DNA of 64,000 nt, from assembly GCA_041910015.1 (NCBI GenBank), contig JAYRRR010000114.1:1-64000 (forward strand), written 5' to 3'. Shown in pieces: positions 43,326 through 52,208 of this stretch. Every line of letters begins with the position of its first letter. Within the stretch, counting starts at the first letter, position 1. A program made the translations under genes and the position numbers. Origin of the DNA: RPQJ01 sp041910015 (GTDB lineage: Bacteria > Pseudomonadota > Gammaproteobacteria > Steroidobacterales > Steroidobacteraceae). Below the pieces are notes generated by a model that saw only the letters and a list, made by a program, of their open reading frames with translations, made no database searches and was not told the DNA's origin.

Positions 43326-44654
43326 ATGCTCTGGTTCGAAAGACCTTTCCTCGCGCTCCTGCGCCACGAATACCGGCGCGGTATGCGTTTCACCGAAGAC
43401 GAGTCGGCCGACGTCGTGCCGGCCGCGCCGCCGCAGCCGTGCCAGCTCTACGTGCACGTGCCGTTCTGCGAGGTGCTGTGCCCGTTCTGCTCGTTCCACC
43501 GCGTGCGCTACGACGAGGCCAAGACCCACCGCTACTTCGCGGCCCTGAGGCACGAGATCCACCTCTACCACGACGCCGGATTCCGCTTCGGCGACGTCTA
43601 TGTGGGCGGCGGCACGCCGACCGTCGACGCCGTCGAGCTGGTCCGTACGCTCGATCTCGTGCGCTCGCTGTCGCCCGTGCGTACGGTCTCGATCGAGACC
43701 AACCCCAATCACCTCGACCGGGACTCGCTGGCCGCTTATCGCGACGCCGGCGTGACCCGCCTGTCGGTCGGCGTGCAGAGCTTCGATGACGGTCTGCTGC
43801 GCGGCATGGACCGTCTCGACAAGTACGGCGACGGCCGCCAGATCGAGGAACGCATCGGCGCCGCGATGGGGATCTTCCCGACGCTCAATGTCGACATGAT
43901 CTTCAATCTGCCGGGCCAGACGCTGGCGATGCTCGACCGCGATCTCGATGTCATCGAGCGGTTGAGGGTCGACCAGGTCTCGTTCTATCCGCTGATGACC
44001 GCGCCGACGGCGCGGCACAAGATGGACAAGACCATGGGGCGCGCCGACCCGTCGCTGCGCCACCCGATGTACGAACGCCTGCTGGCGCGGCTGCTCGCCG
44101 GGTATCACCCGGCCTCGGCCTGGTGCTTCTCGCGCAACCAGGGCATGTTCGACGAGTACATCATCGACCAGAACGACTACGTCGGCGTCGGCAGCGGCGC
44201 CTTCAGCTACGTCGGCGGCGCCTACTATTCGACGACGTTCTCGCTGAACCACTACTGCCGGCGCATCGAGGCCGGTCAGACCGGCATCACGCTGAAGCGT
44301 CCCGTCGGGCGCTGGCAGCAGATGCGCTACGACTACCTGGTCCGCCTGTTTGGCGGCGAACTGCGGCGCGACTACGTCGCGCGCCGCTACGGCCGCGGGT
44401 TCTGGCTACGCATGGCGCCCGAGATGCTCGCGATGCGCCTCGTGGGTGCGACGCGGCACGACGCCGACGCGATCCGCCTGACGCATCGCGGCATGTACTG
44501 CTGGGTGCTGATGATGGCCGAGTTCTTCAACTCGGTGAACGACGTGCGCGAGCAGATGCGCGAGCATATCCGCGCCGAGCTCGACGCCTGGAACGAAGAA
44601 GCAACGGTGCCCGTGTCGGCGATCCGCCGGGGCTCAAGCGAGGTGATTCGGTGA
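43326..44654 (+). CDS. Radical SAM protein, HemN/coproporphyrinogen-oxidase-like, inside the hyp operon
   Basis: 442 residues. The SAM cluster motif CEVLCPFC (C48, C52, C55, a CX3CX2C) follows LYVHVPF. VYVGGGTPTVD, SIETNPNHL, RLSVGVQSFDDGLL and NVDMIFNLPGQT are typical of the HemN/HemW/HutW group. A C-terminal helical part of about 150 residues follows. It starts 13 bases after hypF and its TGA overlaps the hypE GTG, so it is a true operon member. It may make haem precursors without O2, degrade haem, or serve a hydrogenase-specific step; the sequence does not decide. Confidence 0.85.
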   Translation: MLWFERPFLALLRHEYRRGMRFTEDESADVVPAAPPQPCQLYVHVPFCEVLCPFCSFHRVRYDEAKTHRYFAALRHEIHLYHDAGFRFGDVYVGGGTPTVDAVELVRTLDLVRSLSPVRTVSIETNPNHLDRDSLAAYRDAGVTRLSVGVQSFDDGLLRGMDRLDKYGDGRQIEERIGAAMGIFPTLNVDMIFNLPGQTLAMLDRDLDVIERLRVDQVSFYPLMTAPTARHKMDKTMGRADPSLRHPMYERLLARLLAGYHPASAWCFSRNQGMFDEYIIDQNDYVGVGSGAFSYVGGAYYSTTFSLNHYCRRIEAGQTGITLKRPVGRWQQMRYDYLVRLFGGELRRDYVARRYGRGFWLRMAPEMLAMRLVGATRHDADAIRLTHRGMYCWVLMMAEFFNSVNDVREQMREHIRAELDAWNEEATVPVSAIRRGSSEVIR

Positions 44655-45667
44655 CGATGCAGGATACCCACGTTTCGCTGGCGCACGGCAACGGCGGTCG
44701 CTACATGCGCGAGCTGATCCACGAGATCTTCGCGCGCCACCTCTCCAACCCGCTGCTCGACACGGACTCCGACGCCGCCGTGCTGCCCTGGAGCGCCGCG
44801 GACGGCGAGCTCGCGTTCACGACCGACAGCTTCACCGTGCAGCCGATCGAGTTCCCGGGCGGCAACATCGGCTCGCTCGCGGTGCATGGCACCACCAACG
44901 ATCTCGCCGTGGCTGGTGCGGTGCCGAAATACCTGAGCCTCGGCGTGCTGCTCGAGGAGGGCCTCGAGTTCGTCGTGCTCGAGCGCGTCGTCGCCGGCAT
45001 CGCCGCGGCCGCGAAGGAAATCGGCGTGGTCGTGGCCGCGGGCGACACCAAGGTCGTGCGGCGTGGCGAGGGCGGCGGCATCTACCTGAACACGAGCGGT
45101 ATCGGCGTGAAGAATCCCGCGCTGCGGCTCGGCGTGCGCGAGATCCGCGCGGGCGATTCCGTCATGGTCAGCGGCCCGGTCGGCGACCATGGCATTTCCG
45201 TGATGCTCGCGCGCGAGCAGTTCGGCCTGCGCGGCGACCTGCAATCCGATGCGGCCAGTGTGCTGCCCATCACGCTCGCGCTCGCCGGGTTCACGGGTCT
45301 GCGCTTCATGCGCGACCCGACGCGCGGTGGTCTCGCGACCGTGGCGCACGAGATCGTGCAGGGCAGCGGTCTCGGCGTCTGGCTCGACGAGGCGTGCGTG
45401 CCGGTACGCGATTCGGTGCGCTCCGTGTGCGAGATGCTCGGTTACGATCCCTGGTTCCTCGCTTGCGAGGGGCGCGTGGTCGCAGTCGTCGCGGCTGAGC
45501 AGGCAGAGGCCGCGCTCGCGGCCGTGCGTGCGCTGCCATCGGGCCGTGACGCGGCGATCATCGGGCAGGTGCGCGCGGAGCCGCGGCGCGTCGTGCTGCG
45601 CACGCCGATCGGCGGCGAGCGCGTGATCGAGGAGCTCGAGGACGACCCGCTGCCGCGCATCTGCTGA
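44651..45667 (+). CDS. hypE: Hydrogenase expression/formation protein HypE
   Basis: 338 residues from the GTG overlapping the preceding TGA; an ATG two codons later (44657) is equally usable. It is a PurM-like ATP-dependent dehydratase: LAHGNGGRYMRELI, DSDAAVL, HGTTNDLAVAGA, AGDTKVV and MRDPTRGGLATV. It ends DDPLPRIC, whose terminal Cys carries the thiocarboxamide converted to thiocyanate. It works with HypF to make the CN ligands, so the hypF interruption matters for its role. Confidence 0.94.
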   Translation: MTMQDTHVSLAHGNGGRYMRELIHEIFARHLSNPLLDTDSDAAVLPWSAADGELAFTTDSFTVQPIEFPGGNIGSLAVHGTTNDLAVAGAVPKYLSLGVLLEEGLEFVVLERVVAGIAAAAKEIGVVVAAGDTKVVRRGEGGGIYLNTSGIGVKNPALRLGVREIRAGDSVMVSGPVGDHGISVMLAREQFGLRGDLQSDAASVLPITLALAGFTGLRFMRDPTRGGLATVAHEIVQGSGLGVWLDEACVPVRDSVRSVCEMLGYDPWFLACEGRVVAVVAAEQAEAALAAVRALPSGRDAAIIGQVRAEPRRVVLRTPIGGERVIEELEDDPLPRIC

Positions 45668-45671
45668 GGCG

Positions 45672-46034
45672 TCACGGCTGCCACAGCGGCGCGACATCCA
45701 TGTAGATGAAGTACTTCACCGCGAGTCCGCTGCGGAAGTACAGCACGTCGACGAACGGAATCGTCACTGTCGAGCCGTCGAGACGCGTGTACACGCACGT
45801 GCCTTCGCAGACGGCGCTGTCGTCATCGCCCCAGGTCCGCAGGACGTCGTGCTCGCTGCCGCGGATCGAAGCCCAGAAAGCGTCGACGGCGGCGCCGATG
45901 GCCGCGTGACCGACGGCGCACGGGCCGTTGGCGAAACGGAACTCGCAGTCCGGCGCCAGACGGGCGACGAATCCCCGCGTGTCCTTCGCATCGATCGCCC
46001 TGCAGAGATCGATCCACCAGCCCCGGTCGTGCAT
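45672..46034 (-). CDS. NTF2/SnoaL-like small protein
   Basis: 120 residues with the NTF2-like pattern: LCRAIDAKDTRGFVARLAPDCEFRFANGP, then IGAAVDAFWASIRG, then TVTIPFVDVLYFRSGLAVKYFIYMD. Such proteins are ester, ketosteroid or polyketide modifying enzymes, or simple binding proteins. It is convergent with hypE (5-base gap) and has no evident link to the hydrogenase. Confidence 0.75.
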   Translation of the reverse strand: MHDRGWWIDLCRAIDAKDTRGFVARLAPDCEFRFANGPCAVGHAAIGAAVDAFWASIRGSEHDVLRTWGDDDSAVCEGTCVYTRLDGSTVTIPFVDVLYFRSGLAVKYFIYMDVAPLWQP

Positions 46035-46421
46035 GCGGCCTCCCGTCGTCGAGAGCGGAGGCGGCGCAGTGTGCCATGCGCGACGTCATGCGTCAGGCGG
46101 CGGGCCGCGCGCCCCTCGTCTGTCCTGGCGCTCATCGGCAGCGGCGCAACACGGATCGCGAAGAGTCCACGATCGACATGGGTATTGGCCGAGACCGCCG
46201 CCGACCGCAGCGGACTCGTGTGAGAGTCGTTTGCAAATGACTCGCAACATCGTGACCGGCTGGTTTCAGCGCATTCCGGAAAGTTCCCCACGACGCAGGA
46301 AAACTTCGGTATTCCGAAGTTATTGCGCTGCGTTGCGCTCACTAACATGGCCCCCGACATCAAAGGACCGGCGGAGGTCCAGGTTTTTCTGCCCGACCAG
46401 AATCGGGTGAGGGAGTCACCA
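46035..46421. promoter_or_regulatory. Upstream region of the decahaem cluster with Fur-like palindrome
   Basis: This is a 387-base non-coding stretch. GAGTCGTTTGCAAATGACTC at 46224-46243 is palindromic in 18 of 20 positions. The overlapping TGAGAGTCGTTTGCAA (46221-46236) differs at only two of 16 positions from the Fur-box candidate upstream of feoA. It lies about 180 bases before the cytochrome start, so the promoter may be distant or the leader long. GGGAG (46411-46415) serves as ribosome binding site. Nothing else was recognised. Confidence 0.45.
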
Positions 46422-48995
46422 ATGAGACTGAGCAGATTGCGAAGCGCACGAGGAATCGTGCCGCTCTTTGCGCTGTTGGCGCTGGGCGCCGGCATGGCCG
46501 GCTGCTCGGGCGACGATGGCAAAGATGGCGCGCAAGGCCCCGCGGGTCCTGCGGGCCCCGCCGGTCCCACGGGCGCCACGGGCGCCACGGGCGCTACGGG
46601 CGCCACGGGTCCGGGGCTCGATCCGATCGCCTCGGCCAGACCTGAAGGCTGCATCACCTGTCACGGCAACGCCGGTCCGGAGCATCAGGACATCTACAAG
46701 GATTACCTGGATGCCAAGACCAGGAGCAACTACCGGCTGAACATCGTTTCGGTCGCGGCGGCACCCAACGTCGCCGAGCCCGCGAAGTTCGACGTGACGA
46801 TGAACTTCACGGTCGAGCAGAAGGATGTCAACGGCATCAACTGGGTTCCCTACGTCGATGCGGGTCTGGCGAACCTCAACCAGAAGCGCTTTGCGGTCCA
46901 GGCGCTGTTCCCGGCTGATCCGAACGGCTACCTGACGCAGGCGGCGTACACGGTCAGCCTCGGCACGATCACCAGCGTGGGCGGCGGCGCCTACACGGCC
47001 GTCGCGTCCAAGGCCGCGGTGGATCCGGTGGCGCAACCGGGTGGCTGGCAGGCTTATGGCTACATCGCCAAGGCGCCTCTCGACGTCGAAGGCATGGTGC
47101 TCTATGCCGACGTGGCGGACGACGGTCTGACCGGTGGCGGCGCGGTACCCTATGTGTCGAAGGCCAGTGTCGAAGGCTGCGAGGACTGCCACGGCGCACC
47201 CTATCTGAAGCACGGCTATCGTGCGGCGGCGGTGGATGGTCTCGGCGACTTCGCCGCGTGCAAGGAATGCCACTACGACGACCGCACCGGCGGCCACTTC
47301 TCGTGGCAATGGATGGTCGACGACCCGTATGCCTGGGCGACCAATACCCTGGCCGAAGGCTCGCTGCCCGTCGAGATCAAGACGAAGTATGCGTACAAAG
47401 CCAGCACGATGCAGGACACGCACCAGACCCACGCGATGGAGTTTGCGTATCCGCAGTCGATGGCCAACTGCGTGCAGTGCCACAGGACGCCCGACAAGAT
47501 CGCCGCTGTCACCGACGACAGCGAGTTCAAGATCGAGACCTGCAAGAGCTGCCACCCGGTCGACGGCAAGGATGCATGGGCCAGCCAGAAGTACAACCAG
47601 GCCAAGCGCGCTCCTGCCCTCGAGGAACTGTGGACGGCGATCAACGTCGCGTCGTTCCATGACGTCAATGCACCCTGCACCGACTGCCACAAGGCGGGTG
47701 GCGCAGGCAGCCAGTTCTCCGAGTATCACAGCGGATACGATGCGAAGATCTACGCCGCCGCCGGCATCAAGTATGCCGACGACCCGGCGAACAAGGTCTC
47801 CATCACGTCCGTGACGAAGACGGGCGACGTGCTGGACGTCAGGATCAGCGCGGGCAACCTCAACCTCGTGCCCGAGCTGAACATCTCCTTCTACGGCTAT
47901 GACAGCAAGCACATGCTCGTCAGCTCGCATACCCGCGACGCCGGCGAGGCCACTTGCTACAACGACCGCGCAGCGGATCCGCTCAATGCGCCGAAGGTCG
48001 GCTGCCGTTACGAGATGGCGATCGACGGCAACCCGGTCTCCACACTGCAGACCAACCGGCTCTACACGGTCATGCCTGACAGCGCGCCGGGCGCCTGGCA
48101 CGTGCAGGTCAGCCTCGCCGGCTATGTCCAGCCGGCGGCAACGGGCCTCGCCAGCATCCCGACGTTGATCACCTCGGGCAAGGTCAAGAAGGCCGAAGTG
48201 ACGGTCCTGTCAGAACTCGAGAACGCCGCAGGCGATCTCGTGGCGCTGCCGGCCGTTTCCCAGACCTTCAGCCTGGCCGACATGAGCGTGGTTGCGAACT
48301 ACTTCAAAGCCGAGAACGCGGTCGTCGACGTCGCCAAGTGCGACGCCTGCCACGCGGCCCTCGGCACGACGTTCCACGAAGGTTCGTACAGCGGCAACAT
48401 CACGGTGTGCCGCACCTGCCACGTGACGACGTCGGGTGGTGCGCTGCTCGAGATGCAGTCCCGCGGCATCGACTCGTATGTCCACGCGATCCACAAGTTC
48501 CAGCCGTTCGGCGTGCAATACGTCGATTTCAGCGACCCGGTCTACGCCAAGCGTTTCTGGGAGCACACTGAAGCCGGCTTCCCGAACTTCACGATCAAGA
48601 ACTGCGAGGCGTGCCACGTCGCCCCGGGAGCCACTGTGCCTGGATCGACGGCGACGTACCCGGCCCGGCCGACGTACAACCCGGCGGACAACACCACTTC
48701 GCTGCCTGGTCTCGAATCGGCGGCTGCGAAGCTGACGCAGGGCTGGTACGACCTGGCAACCGGTGCCCCGACGGCGGGTCCGCGCAAGATCGGTGCGGTT
48801 CCGGCGCTGGTGACGGGCCCTGCGTCACGTTCGTGCGGCGGCTGCCACAAGGCAGTGCTGATCAACGAGGACGACGAGGCCGAACTCGCCGCGTTCAACT
48901 CGCACGTCGCGATGGGCGGCTACAACGTCACGAGCGATGCATCCGGTAGCTATGTCTACAAGATGATCGAGCAGATCCAGAACTACTTCAAATAA
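46422..48995 (+). CDS. OmcA/MtrC-family decahaem outer-membrane lipoprotein cytochrome, paralogue 1
   Basis: 857 residues. The lipobox is MAGC (Cys 28). Directly after it is a collagen-like tract with repeated G-x-x triplets (GPAGPAGPTGATGATG and so on, to about residue 65). There are ten CXXCH motifs arranged 1+5+4: CITCH at 77-81, then after a beta-rich domain CEDCH, CKECH, CVQCH, CKSCH and CTDCH, then after a second beta-domain CDACH, CRTCH, CEACH and CGGCH. The second beta-domain has a CX15C pair like the disulfide of OmcA/MtrC. It should be a cell-surface terminal reductase. Its own terminator follows. Confidence 0.92.
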   Translation: MRLSRLRSARGIVPLFALLALGAGMAGCSGDDGKDGAQGPAGPAGPAGPTGATGATGATGATGPGLDPIASARPEGCITCHGNAGPEHQDIYKDYLDAKTRSNYRLNIVSVAAAPNVAEPAKFDVTMNFTVEQKDVNGINWVPYVDAGLANLNQKRFAVQALFPADPNGYLTQAAYTVSLGTITSVGGGAYTAVASKAAVDPVAQPGGWQAYGYIAKAPLDVEGMVLYADVADDGLTGGGAVPYVSKASVEGCEDCHGAPYLKHGYRAAAVDGLGDFAACKECHYDDRTGGHFSWQWMVDDPYAWATNTLAEGSLPVEIKTKYAYKASTMQDTHQTHAMEFAYPQSMANCVQCHRTPDKIAAVTDDSEFKIETCKSCHPVDGKDAWASQKYNQAKRAPALEELWTAINVASFHDVNAPCTDCHKAGGAGSQFSEYHSGYDAKIYAAAGIKYADDPANKVSITSVTKTGDVLDVRISAGNLNLVPELNISFYGYDSKHMLVSSHTRDAGEATCYNDRAADPLNAPKVGCRYEMAIDGNPVSTLQTNRLYTVMPDSAPGAWHVQVSLAGYVQPAATGLASIPTLITSGKVKKAEVTVLSELENAAGDLVALPAVSQTFSLADMSVVANYFKAENAVVDVAKCDACHAALGTTFHEGSYSGNITVCRTCHVTTSGGALLEMQSRGIDSYVHAIHKFQPFGVQYVDFSDPVYAKRFWEHTEAGFPNFTIKNCEACHVAPGATVPGSTATYPARPTYNPADNTTSLPGLESAAAKLTQGWYDLATGAPTAGPRKIGAVPALVTGPASRSCGGCHKAVLINEDDEAELAAFNSHVAMGGYNVTSDASGSYVYKMIEQIQNYFK

Positions 48996-49020
48996 GCAGT
49001 AGTTCCGGAAGATGACGAGC

Positions 49021-49050
49021 GAGGCGGGCCTTCGGGCCCGCCTCTTTCTT
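49021..49050 (+). terminator. Rho-independent terminator after decahaem paralogue 1
   Basis: A perfect 10-bp stem GAGGCGGGCC/GGCCCGCCTC with a TTCG tetraloop (49021-49044) is followed by TTTCTT. It separates paralogue 1 from the genes behind it and may also serve the convergent OB-fold gene. Confidence 0.85.
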
Positions 49051-49052
49051 GC

Positions 49053-49559
49053 TCACTCGACGGTGACCGCGGCGTTCTCGACCAGCACGGGGTACTGGTA
49101 GCCCATTCCGAAGTCCTTGTTGAGCGTCACGGTACCGGTTACCAGCACGGTGTCGCCGATCTTCGGCGCCGGCGTCGTCGTGGTGGTCACGGTCAGGTCG
49201 TTCGTGCCTTCCGCGCCCGAGCCGTCGCGCACGTGCAGCCAGTCCATGTTCATGACGCCGGCGTTGACCTTGACGACTTTGCCGCGCACGACGACCTTCT
49301 GGTTCTGCAGCGCGTCCTTCTCTGCGTACACTTCGGCCACCGTCCTGCCGCCCTCGGCCCTGGCGATGCCGGCCAGGTCGATCTCCGCACCGGGGCGGGC
49401 CATTGGATGGTTTTCGGGGACGGTGGCGGGTGCAGCGGCGGTGGGGGCCGGAGCGGTCGCGACGGAGGCGGCGGTATCCTGCGGCTTCTTGCTGTCGCAG
49501 CCAGACAGGGACACGGCGGCGCCCAGCGCGAGCACGGTGGCAATGGTTGCCTTCGACAC
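49053..49559 (-). CDS. OB-fold lipoprotein (nucleotide-binding-like), unknown role
   Basis: 168 residues from a GTG with GGAGA about 8 bases upstream. The lipobox is LSGC (Cys 21). An Ala/Pro-rich spacer follows, then an OB-fold segment: QKVVVRGKVVKVNAGVMNMDWLHVRDGSG, then DLTVTTTT, GDTVLVTGTVTLNKDFGMGYQYPVLVENA. Such proteins are often annotated as nucleic-acid-binding, but an exported lipoprotein probably binds something else. It lies on the opposite strand between two decahaem genes, a position that hints at a role in envelope cytochrome biogenesis. Confidence 0.75.
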   Translation of the reverse strand: MSKATIATVLALGAAVSLSGCDSKKPQDTAASVATAPAPTAAAPATVPENHPMARPGAEIDLAGIARAEGGRTVAEVYAEKDALQNQKVVVRGKVVKVNAGVMNMDWLHVRDGSGAEGTNDLTVTTTTTPAPKIGDTVLVTGTVTLNKDFGMGYQYPVLVENAAVTVE

Positions 49560-49813
49560 GGGGGAATCTCCAATGCAGATGGGTAGGGAATGCCCGGGAC
49601 GCGGCAGTCTAAAGGACGCGCCTGCTCTTGCTAATAGCCGTCCGTTGCCGTCGCACCGCACGAGTCCGCGATGACGGAGCAACGCGCATAGGGGGATATA
49701 CGAGTACGAGCCCCATGGACCGGCACCTACTATCGCTGCGAAAAACCCGGTCCACCCAGGCCGGTCCGGACAGCCGACCGTTACGATGCATCACGAACCA
49801 GTCAGGAAACCGT

Positions 49814-52123
49814 ATGAAACGTTCTAGCGCGCGGGGTCTGCGGCCACGGACGCGCCGGCCCCTGTTTGCGGTGCTGGCGCTGGCCGCTGCCCTCGGGATG
49901 GCGGGTTGCGAGAACGACGGTGGTGCCGCGGGGCCGGACGGGCCCTCGGGCGGCGGCGACCCGGGCCAGACCGGGCCGACGGGTCCGACCGGACCGGCCG
50001 ACGTCCCCATCCTGGAGGGTGGCGACGTCACGGGCGTCGGCAACGGCTCGGCGCTGACGGCCCAGCAGATCGCCGACATCGGCACGCTGGTTGCGACCCT
50101 CGACAGCGCCACGGTCAGTGGCAACAGGCCGGTCATCGAACTCACTGTCACGACCGACAAGGGCGGCAAGGTGCTCGGTCTCGCGGCGACCGCGTTGCGG
50201 CTGGGCGTCGCAAAACTGGTGCCCGCGACGGGCGGCATGCCCTCACGCTGGCAGAGCTACATCAACCGCAGCGCGGCCCCGAGCGTGGCCACGCCGACGC
50301 TGCCGAGCGCGATCCAGGCGACCACGGAGAGCGGCGTTGCCGCCGGCTGGACCGAACTCGGCGCGGGCCGCTACCGCTATGCTGCCACGACGGATCTCGC
50401 GGCCGTCACGACGCCGATCGCCGTGACCTACGAGCCAACCCTCACGCACCGCATCAGCATCGCACTCGAGCTTGCGGGCAATGCACGCGCGCTCGCGCCC
50501 GACAATCCGTTCCTCGACTTCGTGCCGGCCGGCGGGACGCCCGCGAGCAAGCTGATCGCGGCGACCGACAAGTGTCAGGCCTGTCACGTGCGGTTCGCCG
50601 AACACGGCGGCCCGCGTCGCGACGTCGAATACTGCGTCGTCTGCCACAATCCGGCCACGATCGATCCCGACGCCGGCGAGTCGGTGGACCTCGGCTACAT
50701 GGCGCATTCGATTCACCGTGGCGAAGCGCGCTCGAACGCGTACGTCGTCTACGGCTTCGGCGGCACGCAGTTCGACTTCCACGACGTGACCTATCCGCAA
50801 CCCGCGAGCTTCTGCGAAACCTGCCACGAGCAGTCGACCGCGGCCCCGCAGGGCGACGACTGGATGTCCAATGCGACGGCAGCGGCCTGCGGCGGATGCC
50901 ACGACGCGGGGCTCGCGAAGACGGGCCCCAGCCCGACGACGGGGCAGTACACGTATACGTACACTCACTCCGAGGCCGTCATGCTGCCGCCCAGCTATGT
51001 CGCGGCCGACGGCACCTGCACGGGTTGCCATGGCCCGGCCCGCACTGCGGGCGACAATCTGGTCGTGCACCAGCGCGACGTGGACCGCCAGCGCATCGAG
51101 CAGGGCGGGCTGTTCACGTACGAGATCCTCTCCATCGCGGACGCGGCCGTCGGCAAGGCACCGAAGGTGACGTTCCGCCTGCTCGACGCCGACGGTGCAC
51201 CGCTCGACGTCAAGGCCCTGACCGCCGCGAACGGCAGCCTGCGCCTCGACTTCGCGTGGTCGACGCCGGACGTGCACAACGTCGCGGACGTCGCGGGCAA
51301 TGCCTACCAGACCAGCCGTGGCCAGGCGCTCGTCGTCGACCTGATCGCGAACACGGCGAGCGTCGTCGCGAACGGTGATGGTACGTTCAGCTACACGCTG
51401 TCGCAGCCGCTGCCCGCGAGCTTCGCGGACGCGACGCTCGGCACCGGCCTGATGGTCGTGCTCGAGGGGCGCCGGCTGATGCCGGACGGTTCGCGCGCCT
51501 ATCCCGAGAGCGCGGTCGCCTACAGCGGCACGCCGCGCGAGACGCTCGTGGACCAGGCGAGGTGCGAAAGCTGTCACTTCCGCCTGGCGGCGCACGGTGG
51601 CAATCGCGTGGGCAGCCCGCAGGTCTGCCTCGTGTGCCACAACTCGAGCGTGGGTGGGCAGTGGGTCGTCGGTGGCGTGACCGAGGATTTCGGCTCGGTG
51701 GCGCTCGGGCCGATGCTGCACAGCCTGCATTCGAGCAACCTCGCACCCTTCGGTCCGGTCACGTATCCGCAGGAGCTCGCGCGTTGCGAGGGCTGCCACG
51801 TGCCGGGCAGGTACGGGACCGCCCGCGCGTCGGCGCTGCCGCTCACGGTGGACGCCGGCACTTCGGCGACGGCGGACGCGGCCGCGCTCGCGTGGCAGGA
51901 CGATCTCGCGGATTCCGCCACGGCAGGCACCTGCAAGGGCTGTCATACGACGGCGGAGGCGCAGTCGCACATGCTGTCCCAGGGCGGTGCCTTCGCGGTG
52001 CCGAAGACCCTCATGCCGTCGGCGGCCGTCGAGGGTTGCGCAACCTGCCACGGCGCGGGGCGCACCTTCGACACGGCGGTGCTCCACTGCAGCACGCTGC
52101 CTTTCGGACAGTGCACGCAGTGA
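49814..52123 (+). CDS. OmcA/MtrC-family decahaem outer-membrane lipoprotein cytochrome, paralogue 2
   Basis: 769 residues with lipobox MAGC (Cys 32). A short Gly/Pro-rich tract (GPDGPSGGGDPGQTGPTGPTGPA) follows. There are ten CXXCH motifs in the canonical 5+5 layout: CQACH, CVVCH, CETCH, CGGCH and CTGCH, then after a beta-domain CESCH, CLVCH, CEGCH, CKGCH and CATCH. Each beta-domain precedes its pentahaem unit. It should sit on the outer membrane and accept electrons through the MtrAB conduit. Paralogue 3 follows after 85 bases. Confidence 0.92.
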   Translation: MKRSSARGLRPRTRRPLFAVLALAAALGMAGCENDGGAAGPDGPSGGGDPGQTGPTGPTGPADVPILEGGDVTGVGNGSALTAQQIADIGTLVATLDSATVSGNRPVIELTVTTDKGGKVLGLAATALRLGVAKLVPATGGMPSRWQSYINRSAAPSVATPTLPSAIQATTESGVAAGWTELGAGRYRYAATTDLAAVTTPIAVTYEPTLTHRISIALELAGNARALAPDNPFLDFVPAGGTPASKLIAATDKCQACHVRFAEHGGPRRDVEYCVVCHNPATIDPDAGESVDLGYMAHSIHRGEARSNAYVVYGFGGTQFDFHDVTYPQPASFCETCHEQSTAAPQGDDWMSNATAAACGGCHDAGLAKTGPSPTTGQYTYTYTHSEAVMLPPSYVAADGTCTGCHGPARTAGDNLVVHQRDVDRQRIEQGGLFTYEILSIADAAVGKAPKVTFRLLDADGAPLDVKALTAANGSLRLDFAWSTPDVHNVADVAGNAYQTSRGQALVVDLIANTASVVANGDGTFSYTLSQPLPASFADATLGTGLMVVLEGRRLMPDGSRAYPESAVAYSGTPRETLVDQARCESCHFRLAAHGGNRVGSPQVCLVCHNSSVGGQWVVGGVTEDFGSVALGPMLHSLHSSNLAPFGPVTYPQELARCEGCHVPGRYGTARASALPLTVDAGTSATADAAALAWQDDLADSATAGTCKGCHTTAEAQSHMLSQGGAFAVPKTLMPSAAVEGCATCHGAGRTFDTAVLHCSTLPFGQCTQ

Positions 52124-52208
52124 AGACGTCGAACCTTCACCCAGACGCGCGTCGCGGGAGCGGCGCGCGTGGAATGCCAGGCGCCAGCCTGCAGGCCGGA
52201 GTCGCACG

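Noticed and set aside
46555..46616. Short tandem repeats considered as a CRISPR or minisatellite locus
   Set aside because: They are in frame within a lipoprotein cytochrome, encode collagen-like triplets and have no spacers.
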